Of a stretch of 19,347 nt of DNA, positions 1 through 9,000 are shown one piece after another; positions within the stretch are counted from its first letter, which is position 1; every line of letters starts with the position of its first letter. The stretch spans positions 1 through 19,347 of the forward strand of contig CAYNMW010000086.1 of the NCBI GenBank assembly GCA_964398295.1. Reading direction: 5' to 3'. A program made the position numbers and the translations under genes. The notes under the pieces were generated by a model that made no database searches, was not told the origin of the DNA, and saw only the letters and a list, made by a program, of their open reading frames with translations. Source of the DNA: CALFUK01 sp964398295. GTDB taxonomy: Bacteria > Bacteroidota > Bacteroidia > Chitinophagales > Saprospiraceae.

Positions 1-3000
1 TGTTTATCTTGATACAAATGGTAACGGAGTACAAGATCCAGGTGAACCAGACTTAGCAAATGTAGATATCATAATCACTGATGTGAATGGAGTAATGCAA
101 ACAGTAATGACTGACGCCAATGGTGATTGGGAAGCAACTGTACCTCCAGGAGTAGCTGAGGCTGATGTTGATGAAACAGATCCTGACTATCCAACGGGTA
201 GCTCACAAACAGAAGGTACTGATCCTTCATTAGTTACTGCTGTTGTAGGAACTCCTATGGATGCAGGAATTGATGGATACTATCTACCTGCAGAAGTGTT
301 TGGACATTTATACTTAGATGAAAATGGTAATGGAGTACAAGATCCAGGTGAGCCAGATTTAGCTAATGTAGATGTAGTTATTACAGATAGTGCTGGAAAT
401 ATGCAGACTGTAACAACTGATGCTGATGGAGATTGGGAAGCAACTGTGCCTCCTGGTACTACTGCAGCAGATGTAGATGAAACAGATCCTGATTATCCAA
501 CTGGATTTACACAAACAGAAGGTACTGATCCAACAATCGTTACGGCAGTAGGTGGTACAACTACCGATGCTGGAAATGATGGTTACTATGAACCAACATT
601 CATATTTGGACACTTGTACTTAGATGAAAATAACAATGGAATGCAAGATGCTGGAGAACCAGATCTTCCAAATGTTGATGTGGTTGTATCGCAGAGCGAT
701 GGTTCAATGCTTACAGTCTCAACAGATGCAAATGGAGATTGGATGACACCAGTATTGCCTGGAGTTACTGCTGCAGATGTAGACGAGTCTGATCCTGACT
801 ACCCATCGGGTAGCACACAGACTGAAGGAGATGATCCTACAATTACAGTTGTACCTGCTGGCTCAATGACAGATGGTGGTATTGATGGATATTTCGTGCC
901 AGCTGAAATCTTTGGACACTTGTATTTAGATGAAAATAACAATGGCATGCAAGATGCTGGAGAACCAGACCTTGCTAATGTAGATGTAATCATCACAGAT
1001 GTAAATGGAGTTATGCAAACAGTTACCACTGATTCAGATGGTGATTGGGAAGCTATGGTTCCAGCAGGAGTTACTGTTGCAGATGTAGATGAGACAGATC
1101 CAGATTATCCAACAGGAAGTACACAAACAGAAGGAACTGATCCAACATCAGTTACAGCTGTTTCAGGAACTTCTACAGATGCTGGAAATGATGGATACTA
1201 CTTGTTAACCGAAATCTTTGGACACTTATATCTAGATGATAATAATAACGGAATGCAAGATGCTGGAGAACCAGACCTTGCAGATGTAGATGTTGTAGTT
1301 ACACAGAGTGATGGAACAATGATCACTGTTACATCAGATGCAGATGGTGACTGGTCTACGCCAGTATTGCCAGGTACAACAGCTGCAGATGTAGATGAGT
1401 CAGATCCAGATTACCCTGCAGGTAGCACGCAAACTGAAGGAACAGATCCAACGGTTACAAATGTGCCAGCTGGTTCAAATACGGACGGTGGAACTGATGG
1501 TTATTATACTCCAGCAGAAGTATTCGGACACTTATACTTAGATGAAAATGGAAATGGTGTACAAGATCCAGGTGAGCCAGACTTAGCAGGTGTTGATGTA
1601 ATCATCACACAAGCAGATGGTTCAATGTTGACTGTAACATCAGATGGAAATGGAGATTGGAGTTCACCAGTATTACCAGGAACAACAACAGCAGATGTTG
1701 ATGAAACTGATCCTGATTATCCTACTGGCTTTAGTCAAACAGAAGGTACTGATCCAACAACTGTTACAGCTGTAGCAGGTACTCCTACTGATGCAGGAAA
1801 TGATGGTTATTACCAGTTGACTGAAATTTTCGGACACTTATATCTTGATGATAATAATAACGGAATGCAAGATGCTGGAGAGCCAGACCTTGCAGATGTA
1901 GATGTTATAGTAACACAGAGTGATGGAACTATGATCACTGTTACATCAGATGCAGATGGTGACTGGTCTACACCAGTATTACCAGGTACAACATCAGCAG
2001 ATGTTGATGAGACAGATCCTGATTACCCTGCAGGTAGCACGCAAACTGAAGGTACAGATCCTACAGTTACAGTGGTTCCAGCTGGTTCTAATACGGACGG
2101 TGGAACTGATGGTTATTATACTCCAGCAGAAGTGTTTGGACACATTTACTTAGATGACAATAACAATGGAATGCAAGATCCAGGTGAGCCAGATATTGCT
2201 GGTTTAGATGTGATCGTTACGCAATCTGATGGATCAATGTTAACAGTAACTACTGATGGCAATGGTGACTGGTCTACTCCAGTATTACCAGGTACTACAG
2301 TAGCTGATATTGACGAAACAGATCCTGACTATCCAACAGGATATACACAGACTGAAGGAACAGATCCAACTACAGTAAATGCTCCTGCGGGAACTGCTAC
2401 TGATGCTGGAAATGATGGTTTCTACAATCCAACAACCATATTCGGACATCTATATTTAGATATCGATGGTAATAATATGCAAGATGTTGGTGAACCTGAT
2501 TTAGCAAATATTGATGTAATTCTTACACAAAGTGATGGAAGTATGCTAACAGTAACTTCTGATGCTAATGGGGATTGGGAAAGCCCAATTCTTCCAGGTG
2601 TAACTACTTCAGATGTAGATCAAACAGATCCTGATTTCCCAACATTTGGAACACCACCAACACCACTTTATCAGACAGAGGGTACAGATATGACGACCAT
2701 AACAGCAATTGCTGGACAGGCGAATGATGGAGGTATTGATGGTTACTCAGTTTCAGAAGTTTGTGGATTTGTATACTTGGATGAAAATGGAAACGGAACG
2801 CAGGATCCTAATGAAATGGGAATCCAAAATGTAGATGTTATCATTACAGATAGTCAAGGAAATACACAAACAGTCACGACAAGCATTGCAGCTGATGGAA
2901 ATGCAGGAGAATTCTGCGCAGTTGTTCCTCCGGGACCAACAACCGTAGATATTGATACGAATGATCCTGATTTCCCTGCAGGTACAATGCAGTCTGAAGG

Positions 3001-3985
3001 AACAGATCCTACTACAGTTAATGCTGTTGGTTTCCAAACGAATTTTGAGGAAAACAATGGTTACGCTCAAATGGGTGACATATTCGGACACGTATATTAC
3101 GATGACAATAACAATGGTATGCAAGATCCAGGTGAGCCAGACTTGCCAAACATTGATGTAGTAGTTACTGATGCAAACGGTATGATGCAAACTGTGATGA
3201 CTGACGGAAATGGTGATTGGTTAGCTACAGTAGTACCAGGTACAGCAACTGCTGATATTGATGAGACAGATCCAGATTACCCAGCAGGAAGTGTTCAGAC
3301 AGAAGGAACAGATCCTACATCGGGTACAGCGATTGTTAATACAAGCGTTGATTTTGGAAATGATGGATATTATATTCCAACAACCGTATTTGGGCACTTA
3401 TATCTTGATGACAACAACAATGGAATGCAAGATGCAGGTGAGCCTGATTTAGCAGATGTTGATGTAATTATCACGGATGCTAATGGTGTGATGCAAACTG
3501 TAACGAGTGATGCAGATGGAGATTGGGAAGCAACAGTGCCTCCTGGAACAGTAATCGCAGATGTTGATGAAACAGATCCAGATTACCCAACAGGAAGTAC
3601 ACAGACGGAAGGAACAGATCCTACGATTGTTACTGCTCCTCTAGGTCAAAATACTGATGCTGGAAATGATGGTTACTATCTACCTTCCGATTTATTTGGT
3701 CATGTTTATTATGATTCAAATAATAATGGAATGCAAGATGCAGGCGAGCCAGATTTACCTAATGTAGATGTTACAGTTACACAAAGTGATGGATCAGTCA
3801 TTATGTTGACTACAGATGCAAATGGAGATTATTCAACACCAATCTTACCAGGTTCAACAACTGTTGAAGTTGATGAAACGAGTGCTGGATTCCCATCAGG
3901 TGCTGGACAGACAGAAGGTACTAATCCTACCACTGTTACAGCATTAGCAGGTGTATCTACAGATGCAGGTATCGATGGATACTAT
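1..3985 (+). repeat. 306-bp tandem coding repeat array (SdrD-B-like units)
   Basis: Units begin at the codon before GGA-CAY (FGH or CGF) at 299, 605, 911, 1217, 1523, 1829, 2135, 2441, 2762, 3083, 3389 and 3695. A partial unit runs from the left edge to 298, so 13 units are visible. Spacing is exactly 306 bp (102 codons) except units 2441 and 2762, which are 321 bp. Two core types alternate irregularly: one with MQTVTTDxDGDWEATVPPG and one with TQSDGSMLTVTSD...DWSTPVLPG. All share the acidic stretch DVDETDPDYP followed by QTEGTDPT and a DAGNDGYY linker. Canonical SdrD B units have Tyr where most of these have Trp in GDW. Units 1217 and 1829 differ at only about 22 of 306 bases (hand count), showing recent duplication or conversion. 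Confidence 0.95.
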
Positions 3986-4783
3986 AGATGCTTAACGCTG
4001 GAGACTGCTATATTACTAGAAGGTTCATTGATCGATAACGTTGGTGGGTTTGAATATAACAGTACCATGAGAACAAGTCTGAATGACAATAGAGTGCTTC
4101 CAGGCCAAACGTATTTTGATCCTTTGTTCGGTTCAATTTACTTCCCTCCTGGACAACCTTACAATGCTGCTCCGTGGAATTATGCTGGAACAGAAGGAAC
4201 ACTTTATGATTCAGGTGGAAATGCTGCAAATGGAGATGCTAATTATCCTGCTGATGTTACAGATTGGGTATTAGTAAGCTTACGTGCAGAAGAATCAGTT
4301 GATACTGAAGTTTGTAAAGCAGCAGCTTTATTGAGAAATGATGGAGCAATCTTATTCGTAGAAGAGTTTGATTGTTGCTCAGATCCGTTGAACGAATATT
4401 ACGTAGTTATAGAACACAGAAATCACTTGAATGTAATGTCTGATATAAAAGTGCCAGTTGTTAATGGTATGCTTGTATATGACTTCAGAGACAAAGAATC
4501 CTTCGTAGGAGGAATCGGACTTGCTGCAGGTCAGAAAGAGATTATGGCAGCTGATGGTTCTACTGTTTGGGCAATGTTCGGTGGTAATGGTAAGCAAGCT
4601 ACGGCTGGCGCACCTGACGGAGAAACAGATATTAATGTAAATGACAAGATTGAGTGGGAAGCTAATAATAACTTATTTGCTGTCTACATCTTTGGAGATT
4701 ACAATATGTCTGCAGATACAAATGTGAACGACAAAACACTTTGGGAAGAAAATAATGGTAAATTCTCTTCTGTCCCTCAGTAA
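1..4783 (+). CDS. Giant secreted SdrD-B-like repeat protein with dockerin-like C-terminus (5' partial)
   Basis: The frame is open from base 2 through the left edge, so the true start lies outside; the GTG at 83 is inside a repeat and is not a start. About 1,593 codons are visible. They encode 13 tandem units of about 102 residues, each opening with FGHLYLDxNxNGxQDxGEPDL, which resembles the SdrD B domain (calcium-binding Ig-like units of cell-wall adhesins). Next comes a roughly 200-residue non-repeated domain (from 3986) and two EF-hand/dockerin-like loops ending in FSSVPQ. No T9SS sorting domain of the usual YPNP type is present at the C-terminus. The repeats are very rich in Asp and contain no Lys or Arg. 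The likely role is an extended, calcium-stiffened extracellular stalk or adhesin. The domain family is well supported; the role is inferred. Confidence 0.9.
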   Translation, partial: VYLDTNGNGVQDPGEPDLANVDIIITDVNGVMQTVMTDANGDWEATVPPGVAEADVDETDPDYPTGSSQTEGTDPSLVTAVVGTPMDAGIDGYYLPAEVFGHLYLDENGNGVQDPGEPDLANVDVVITDSAGNMQTVTTDADGDWEATVPPGTTAADVDETDPDYPTGFTQTEGTDPTIVTAVGGTTTDAGNDGYYEPTFIFGHLYLDENNNGMQDAGEPDLPNVDVVVSQSDGSMLTVSTDANGDWMTPVLPGVTAADVDESDPDYPSGSTQTEGDDPTITVVPAGSMTDGGIDGYFVPAEIFGHLYLDENNNGMQDAGEPDLANVDVIITDVNGVMQTVTTDSDGDWEAMVPAGVTVADVDETDPDYPTGSTQTEGTDPTSVTAVSGTSTDAGNDGYYLLTEIFGHLYLDDNNNGMQDAGEPDLADVDVVVTQSDGTMITVTSDADGDWSTPVLPGTTAADVDESDPDYPAGSTQTEGTDPTVTNVPAGSNTDGGTDGYYTPAEVFGHLYLDENGNGVQDPGEPDLAGVDVIITQADGSMLTVTSDGNGDWSSPVLPGTTTADVDETDPDYPTGFSQTEGTDPTTVTAVAGTPTDAGNDGYYQLTEIFGHLYLDDNNNGMQDAGEPDLADVDVIVTQSDGTMITVTSDADGDWSTPVLPGTTSADVDETDPDYPAGSTQTEGTDPTVTVVPAGSNTDGGTDGYYTPAEVFGHIYLDDNNNGMQDPGEPDIAGLDVIVTQSDGSMLTVTTDGNGDWSTPVLPGTTVADIDETDPDYPTGYTQTEGTDPTTVNAPAGTATDAGNDGFYNPTTIFGHLYLDIDGNNMQDVGEPDLANIDVILTQSDGSMLTVTSDANGDWESPILPGVTTSDVDQTDPDFPTFGTPPTPLYQTEGTDMTTITAIAGQANDGGIDGYSVSEVCGFVYLDENGNGTQDPNEMGIQNVDVIITDSQGNTQTVTTSIAADGNAGEFCAVVPPGPTTVDIDTNDPDFPAGTMQSEGTDPTTVNAVGFQTNFEENNGYAQMGDIFGHVYYDDNNNGMQDPGEPDLPNIDVVVTDANGMMQTVMTDGNGDWLATVVPGTATADIDETDPDYPAGSVQTEGTDPTSGTAIVNTSVDFGNDGYYIPTTVFGHLYLDDNNNGMQDAGEPDLADVDVIITDANGVMQTVTSDADGDWEATVPPGTVIADVDETDPDYPTGSTQTEGTDPTIVTAPLGQNTDAGNDGYYLPSDLFGHVYYDSNNNGMQDAGEPDLPNVDVTVTQSDGSVIMLTTDANGDYSTPILPGSTTVEVDETSAGFPSGAGQTEGTNPTTVTALAGVSTDAGIDGYYRCLTLETAILLEGSLIDNVGGFEYNSTMRTSLNDNRVLPGQTYFDPLFGSIYFPPGQPYNAAPWNYAGTEGTLYDSGGNAANGDANYPADVTDWVLVSLRAEESVDTEVCKAAALLRNDGAILFVEEFDCCSDPLNEYYVVIEHRNHLNVMSDIKVPVVNGMLVYDFRDKESFVGGIGLAAGQKEIMAADGSTVWAMFGGNGKQATAGAPDGETDINVNDKIEWEANNNLFAVYIFGDYNMSADTNVNDKTLWEENNGKFSSVPQ
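2762..3082 (+). other. Divergent cysteine-containing repeat unit
   Basis: This is the ninth unit that starts in the window. It departs from its neighbours: it opens CGFVYLDENGNG instead of FGHLYLD, has DPNEMGIQNVD in place of DPGEPDLANVD, and carries GEFCAVVPPG where the others have GDWEATVPPG. The two cysteines are the only ones in the whole repeat array and could form a disulfide across the beta-sandwich. It is 107 residues long because of a short insertion (SIAADGNAGEF region). It looks like an older or functionally different unit embedded among homogenised ones. Confidence 0.8.
3986..4609 (+). other. Unnamed C-terminal domain preceding the dockerin-like loops
   Basis: This is the part of the giant protein after the last repeat. 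The first Arg of the visible protein is here (codon 3986-3988), followed by Cys. Recognisable blocks are WVLVSLRAEES, AALLRNDGAILFVEE, YYVVIEHRNHLNVMS and VYDFRD. From memory, the WVLVxLR / YYVVIxHRNHLxVMS pattern occurs at the C-terminus of many secreted Bacteroidota proteins just before dockerin-like repeats. I know no established name or function for it. Several Cys (in RCL, EVCK and FDCC) suggest disulfides. It probably forms one folded unit with the following loops. Confidence 0.6.
4610..4780 (+). other. Dockerin/EF-hand-like tandem calcium loops at protein C-terminus
   Basis: Two related segments share the pattern D-x-N-V-N-D-K-x-x-W-x-x-N-N-x-x-F. The second loop (4697-4732) reads D1-N3-S5-D7-D12, a good EF-hand/dockerin calcium loop preceded by Gly. 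The first (4610-4645) has Ala at position 1 but D3, E5, D7 and D12. The protein then ends FSSVPQ. The same module, nearly residue for residue, ends the gene cut by the right edge (19190-19347). Dockerin type I domains also consist of two such loops; whether this one binds a cohesin is unknown. Confidence 0.7.
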
Positions 4784-4804
4784 TTTGTTATAAAATAATT
4801 TCAA

Positions 4805-4840
4805 GGTGGTCGGGTCAAAGCCGGCCACCATTTTTAAATT
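4805..4840 (+). terminator. Rho-independent terminator after the giant repeat gene
   Basis: GGTGGTCGG (4805-4813) pairs with CCGGCCACC (4821-4829), a 9-bp stem with one G-T wobble and a 7-nt loop. The run ATTTTTAAATTTTT follows. It lies 22 nt after the stop codon and separates the giant gene from the secreted protein gene that starts 33 nt downstream. The latter therefore needs its own promoter or partial read-through. Confidence 0.85.
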
Positions 4841-4861
4841 TTTACAATTTCAATTAATACT

Positions 4862-5782
4862 ATGAAAAATTATTTCAAACCTCTGATGGTTGCTTTAATC
4901 GCAATCTTCGGAAGCAGTGCATTACATGCACAATCAATCGATTACAGATTTGATTTTGCAAACATGGATTGCAACAAAAATGAGATTTGCTACAATGTGC
5001 AAGCTCAAGCTGAAACTTCAGACGTTGTTTTAGAAGCTTTCAACATGAGAATGTATATTGATGATGCACAACTTTCATTTACAGAATTTAGATCACCAGC
5101 CGCTAACTACGCCCTTGAAACAGGAGGTATGGTAAGCACAGGAATCGCAGGTTCTGGTAATGCAGTTTTTGGATTCGAAGGCGAATTCGTTTACTTGACG
5201 GAAAATTTTAAAAAGTTAGAAGGCAACGCTGCAGCAATTCAGCAAGCACCTAACTGGACTAATCTTTTTCAAGCTTGTTTTAATGTAAATGAGACGCTTG
5301 ACAAAAAAGAAGGATTTAGCCCATCACTTATTTGGGATCATAATGCAAATGGAAAAGGATTTGCTAGAGGATCTGACGGCATCGAAAGTTTAGCTGTAAA
5401 TAAGAATGGTACTTCTTTCAATGTGGTAGAAGATGTTGTTAGCTTTTCTTCAAATGGAAAAGTAAATAACGGTTCTAAAACTGTTTTCATCCAATGTGAT
5501 GGAAATAAAATTGAAAGATTAGGAGATGCTGTTTTAGTATATCCGAATCCGACAAGTGACCTAGCTAAGGTTCAATTTGAAACAGCGGATAACATGGAGG
5601 TTCAAGTAGAGTTACTTGATATCAATGGAAGAACGCTTAAGTCAATTGTTCAAAAGCAAATTTTTGAAGCTGGAATGCAAGAAGCTGAAGTTACAGTTGA
5701 TGGATTACAGCCAGGTCTTTACATGATTAAAATCACAAAAGAGGATGAAGTTATTTCAAAATCATTTGAAGTAATCAGATAA
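4862..5782 (+). CDS. Secreted protein with T9SS C-terminal sorting domain; N-terminal domain of unknown function
   Basis: The 306-residue product starts with a clear signal peptide (MKNYFKPLMVALIAIFGSS, cleavage near HAQ-S at about residue 24). Residues about 25-210 form an Asp/Asn- and aromatic-rich domain with four Cys (37, 43, 139, 212) and beta-type segments such as EAFNMRMYIDDAQLSFTEF. I do not recognise a named family; a cohesin-like beta-sandwich is possible but unproven. Residues about 223-306 are a type A T9SS sorting domain: VYPNPTSD, then VELLDINGRTLK, then GLQPGLYMIKI and a final SFEVIR. T9SS domains direct export across the outer membrane and usually surface attachment. The gene lies 78 nt after the giant repeat gene on the same strand, so the two may act together outside the cell. 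Confidence 0.85.
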   Translation: MKNYFKPLMVALIAIFGSSALHAQSIDYRFDFANMDCNKNEICYNVQAQAETSDVVLEAFNMRMYIDDAQLSFTEFRSPAANYALETGGMVSTGIAGSGNAVFGFEGEFVYLTENFKKLEGNAAAIQQAPNWTNLFQACFNVNETLDKKEGFSPSLIWDHNANGKGFARGSDGIESLAVNKNGTSFNVVEDVVSFSSNGKVNNGSKTVFIQCDGNKIERLGDAVLVYPNPTSDLAKVQFETADNMEVQVELLDINGRTLKSIVQKQIFEAGMQEAEVTVDGLQPGLYMIKITKEDEVISKSFEVIR

Positions 5783-5804
5783 TACTTTTCAAGATATTTA
5801 TATT

Positions 5805-5837
5805 AAAAAGGTCCTAAGATTTTCTTAGGGCCTTTTT
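5805..5837 (+). terminator. Rho-independent terminator after the T9SS-domain protein
   Basis: AAAAAGGTCCTAAGA (5805-5819) pairs with TCTTAGGGCCTTTTT (5823-5837) around a TTT loop, with one T-G wobble. This 15-bp hairpin ends in a T tract and starts with an A tract. It lies 22 nt after the stop codon. Confidence 0.92.
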
Positions 5838-6079
5838 ATTTTAAAAGCAAGTTCAGTTGACATCTTGCGCTTCGCAATGGTCCTGTTTTCATCATGTTTC
5901 ATCAAGAAAAAGGGTCTACGGCACATTCTATAAAACTTTGCCCACAATTTCAATAAAACATAATATTGAATGAATTTCTAATCGCAAAATAAGTTATTAA
6001 GTATTACGCATATTTCAAGCAATAATGTGTAAATTATAAATGACAAGCATTTTTAATTTTCACTAAGCATTTAATAGGT
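5838..6079. other. Intergenic leader region before susC-like gene
   Basis: About 240 bases without a gene. A small inverted repeat TTGCG-CTT-CGCAA is at 5865-5877. The rest is AT-rich. I looked for the Bacteroidota -7 consensus TAnnTTTG on the plus strand and found no clear match upstream of the susC-like gene. The promoter of the susCD pair should lie here, but I cannot place it. Confidence 0.4.
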
Positions 6080-9000
6080 ATGAAAAAACAACTACTGACG
6101 CTATTCTGTTTACTTTTTTTCGGAATGACGGCCCTAGAAGCCCAGACCGTAAAAGGAACCATCGTAGATGGAAACGGAGATCCAATTATTGGAGCGAATA
6201 TTATTGAAAAAGGAACAAGTAATGGAACAATTTCGGATTTTGATGGAAACTATTCATTGGAATTAAACAGTTCTGATGCTACACTCGAATTTTCTTACAT
6301 TGGTTTTGGAACGATAGAAGAAGTAGTCAATGGACGAACTTCCATTGATCTTGCTATGACTGAAGGTTCTAAGCTCTTGGACGAGGTTATTGTAAGTGCA
6401 TTAGGCTTTGAACAAAAAAGAGATGAAATGGGCTCAACAGCCTCGAAGATTGGAATCGATGAAGCCCTTAGATCTGGAGAGCCACAATTACTAAACTCCT
6501 TGGCTGGTAAAGCATCCAATGTTGAAATACTCGCAACAAATGGTGATCCTGGTGCTGGAACCAATTTTAGAATTAGAGGTGCCAATACCATTTTGGGATC
6601 AAGTGCTCCATTAATTATTGTGGATGGAATACCTATTAACAACTCAACGGTTTATACAGGAGCTGCAAGTTTGACAGGTACAAGATCTGGAGGAGTTTCT
6701 AATCAATCAAGATTAAACGATTTGAACCCAAATGATATAGAGTCGATCCAAGTATTGAAAGGCGCTTCAGCAGCTTCGCAATGGGGTTCAAGAGCGGCGA
6801 ATGGGGTATTGGTTATCACCACTAAAGAAGGAAAAAGCGGTAAGCCAAAGATTAGTTTTAGCTCATCATATTCTTCCGATATCATTTCTGAAAGATTACC
6901 CATGCAGACCACATATGGTAAAGGTAGATCTGGAGGATACTTAGAAGCCGCTAATCGTGCAGAAGCATGGGGAGATCGCATCGCTGACAGATCAGGTTCA
7001 GCAGATGATATTGATACAGGTGGTGCTTACTTCGTTGCAGACGATGGCACAGTTTACTATCCATTGACGGGTAATGATGGTAAAAATTCTAGAACAACTT
7101 ATGTTGATGAGAATTTTGATGCTGTATTTCAAACAGGTCACGCATGGCAAAATAATGTATCTGTAAGTGGTGGAACGGACAGAGCAACTTTCGCTTTTAG
7201 CTTGGGTCACTTAGAACAAGATGGCATCATAAGAGAGAGTAAATATGACAGAACCAATTTAAGATTGAATAATAAAATGATATTCAACGATTGGCTTTCT
7301 ATGTCATCAAAAGCGAGTTACACAAAGAGTTTTGGTAACCGAATTCAACAAAGTTCTAATACAGCGGGCTTACTTTTAGGCTTACTGAGAAACCCACCTG
7401 ATTTTGACATCCGAAATCATCGAGGAACACATTTTGATAGTGATGGCGTACCAACTCCTTTTAGTCATAGGTCTTATAGAAATATGATTGGGTCAAGCAT
7501 CAATCCTGGATACACAAATCCACTTTGGGCTATTAATGAACAAAAGAATACCACAGATGTCAATCGATTTATAGCATCTAGTGAAATGAATATTACGCCA
7601 AATAATTGGCTGACATTAACTCTTAGAGGAGGAGCTGATACTTATACAGATCGAAGAATTACATTCTTCCCTGTAGGCTCTGCTGATGGAGATACCCGTA
7701 ATGGAGCATATGGTGAAGATTTGGTCCAGGAATTGGAATTGAATTTTGATGCTATTGGAAAAGCCTATTTTGACCTAGGGTCTAAAATTGGACTAAATGC
7801 CACACTAGGATGGAATATCAATGATCAAAAAAGGAATATAAATAGTGCATTACTTCAAGGCTTTTTGGTTAGATCTGATAGAACAACCACAGACTTAAAT
7901 ACTGCTTCTGAAGCTTCAGCTATCGGCACATCAAGAAGGTTTATAAGATCAAATCGTGCCTTTGGTATTGCTTCTTTGGATTTTGCTGATCAACTGTTTG
8001 TAACAGCATCCCTAACAGGTGAAGCAGTTTCAAGTTTCAATGGAGTATTCTATTATCCATCATTTGATGCGGCTTGGCAGTTTACAGAGATGGGAGCATT
8101 GGCTAATGCTGATATACTTTCTTTTGGTAAGTTAAGAGTGGCTTGGGGCCAAGTAGGAATTCGTCCCGCGGCTCATAGACTACAGAATTTTCCAGAAGGG
8201 GGCTTTGGCTATTCAACCTACTCAGATGGAGTATCTATTAATCAGTTTGGAGGAGGGTTTAGAATTGACAATAATGGAAATGATCCTGGATTAGCTCCTG
8301 AGCGTAAAACAGAATTTGAAATAGGGGCAGATTTGAGATTCATGCAAGATAAGTTGGGCATAGGCTTAACATATTATGCTAATGAAATTAATGACATGCT
8401 TTTAAGTATTGCGACTTCTCCTTCTTCAGGATTTGAAAGTTTATATACCAATGCTGCAACCATGGAGAACAAAGGTTTTGAGGCAGACTTAAATTATGAT
8501 CTCGTAACTGCTGGAGATTTTGGTTTAAACCTGTATGCAAACTTTAGTAGAAATAGAAACTTAGTAACAGACCTTAAGGGAGTGGAGTCCCAGGATATTG
8601 GTGCGGGTCAATCCGTAAGTAGTAGAGCTGTTGAAGGCTTCCCATTAGGCGTTCTGTGGGGAACAGGAGCCGTAAAAAATGATGATGGCTCTTATGTACT
8701 TGATGATAATGGTTTTCCTTCAGGTACACCTTCAGAAGTAGTAATCGGTGACCCAAATCCAGACTGGAGAGGTGGATTAGGATTTAATGCGAGTTATAAA
8801 AAACTATCATTAAGTGCTTTGTTTGACCACCAACAAGGAGGTGATTTCTCATTTAGAACATTATTCGTTTTAGGTAGATTCGGTACGACAGAAGAGACTG
8901 CAATTGAAACAACATTGACAGAAGATGTAGTCAATTACGATGGTGATGTATTTACTGCAGGTACAACTGTAAGAGGTAATTTAATTGACTTCGGAGGTGG

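Noticed and set aside
83..85. GTG as the start of the giant repeat gene
   Set aside because: The frame is open to the left edge and bases 2-82 encode the beginning of the same repeat unit, so the GTG is internal.
2753..3190. Antisense open frames across the repeat region
   Set aside because: They exist because the plus-strand repeats are Asp/Thr/Gly-rich with biased codons; the translations are low-complexity with no recognisable family.
1..3985. CRISPR array or satellite, from the regular spacing
   Set aside because: The 306-bp period is in frame and encodes protein units with synonymous differences; there are no short identical repeats with unique spacers.
5865..5877. TTGCG-CTT-CGCAA inverted repeat as a terminator or mobile-element end
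   Set aside because: Only 5 bp of stem, no T tract, and no matching copy seen elsewhere in the window.
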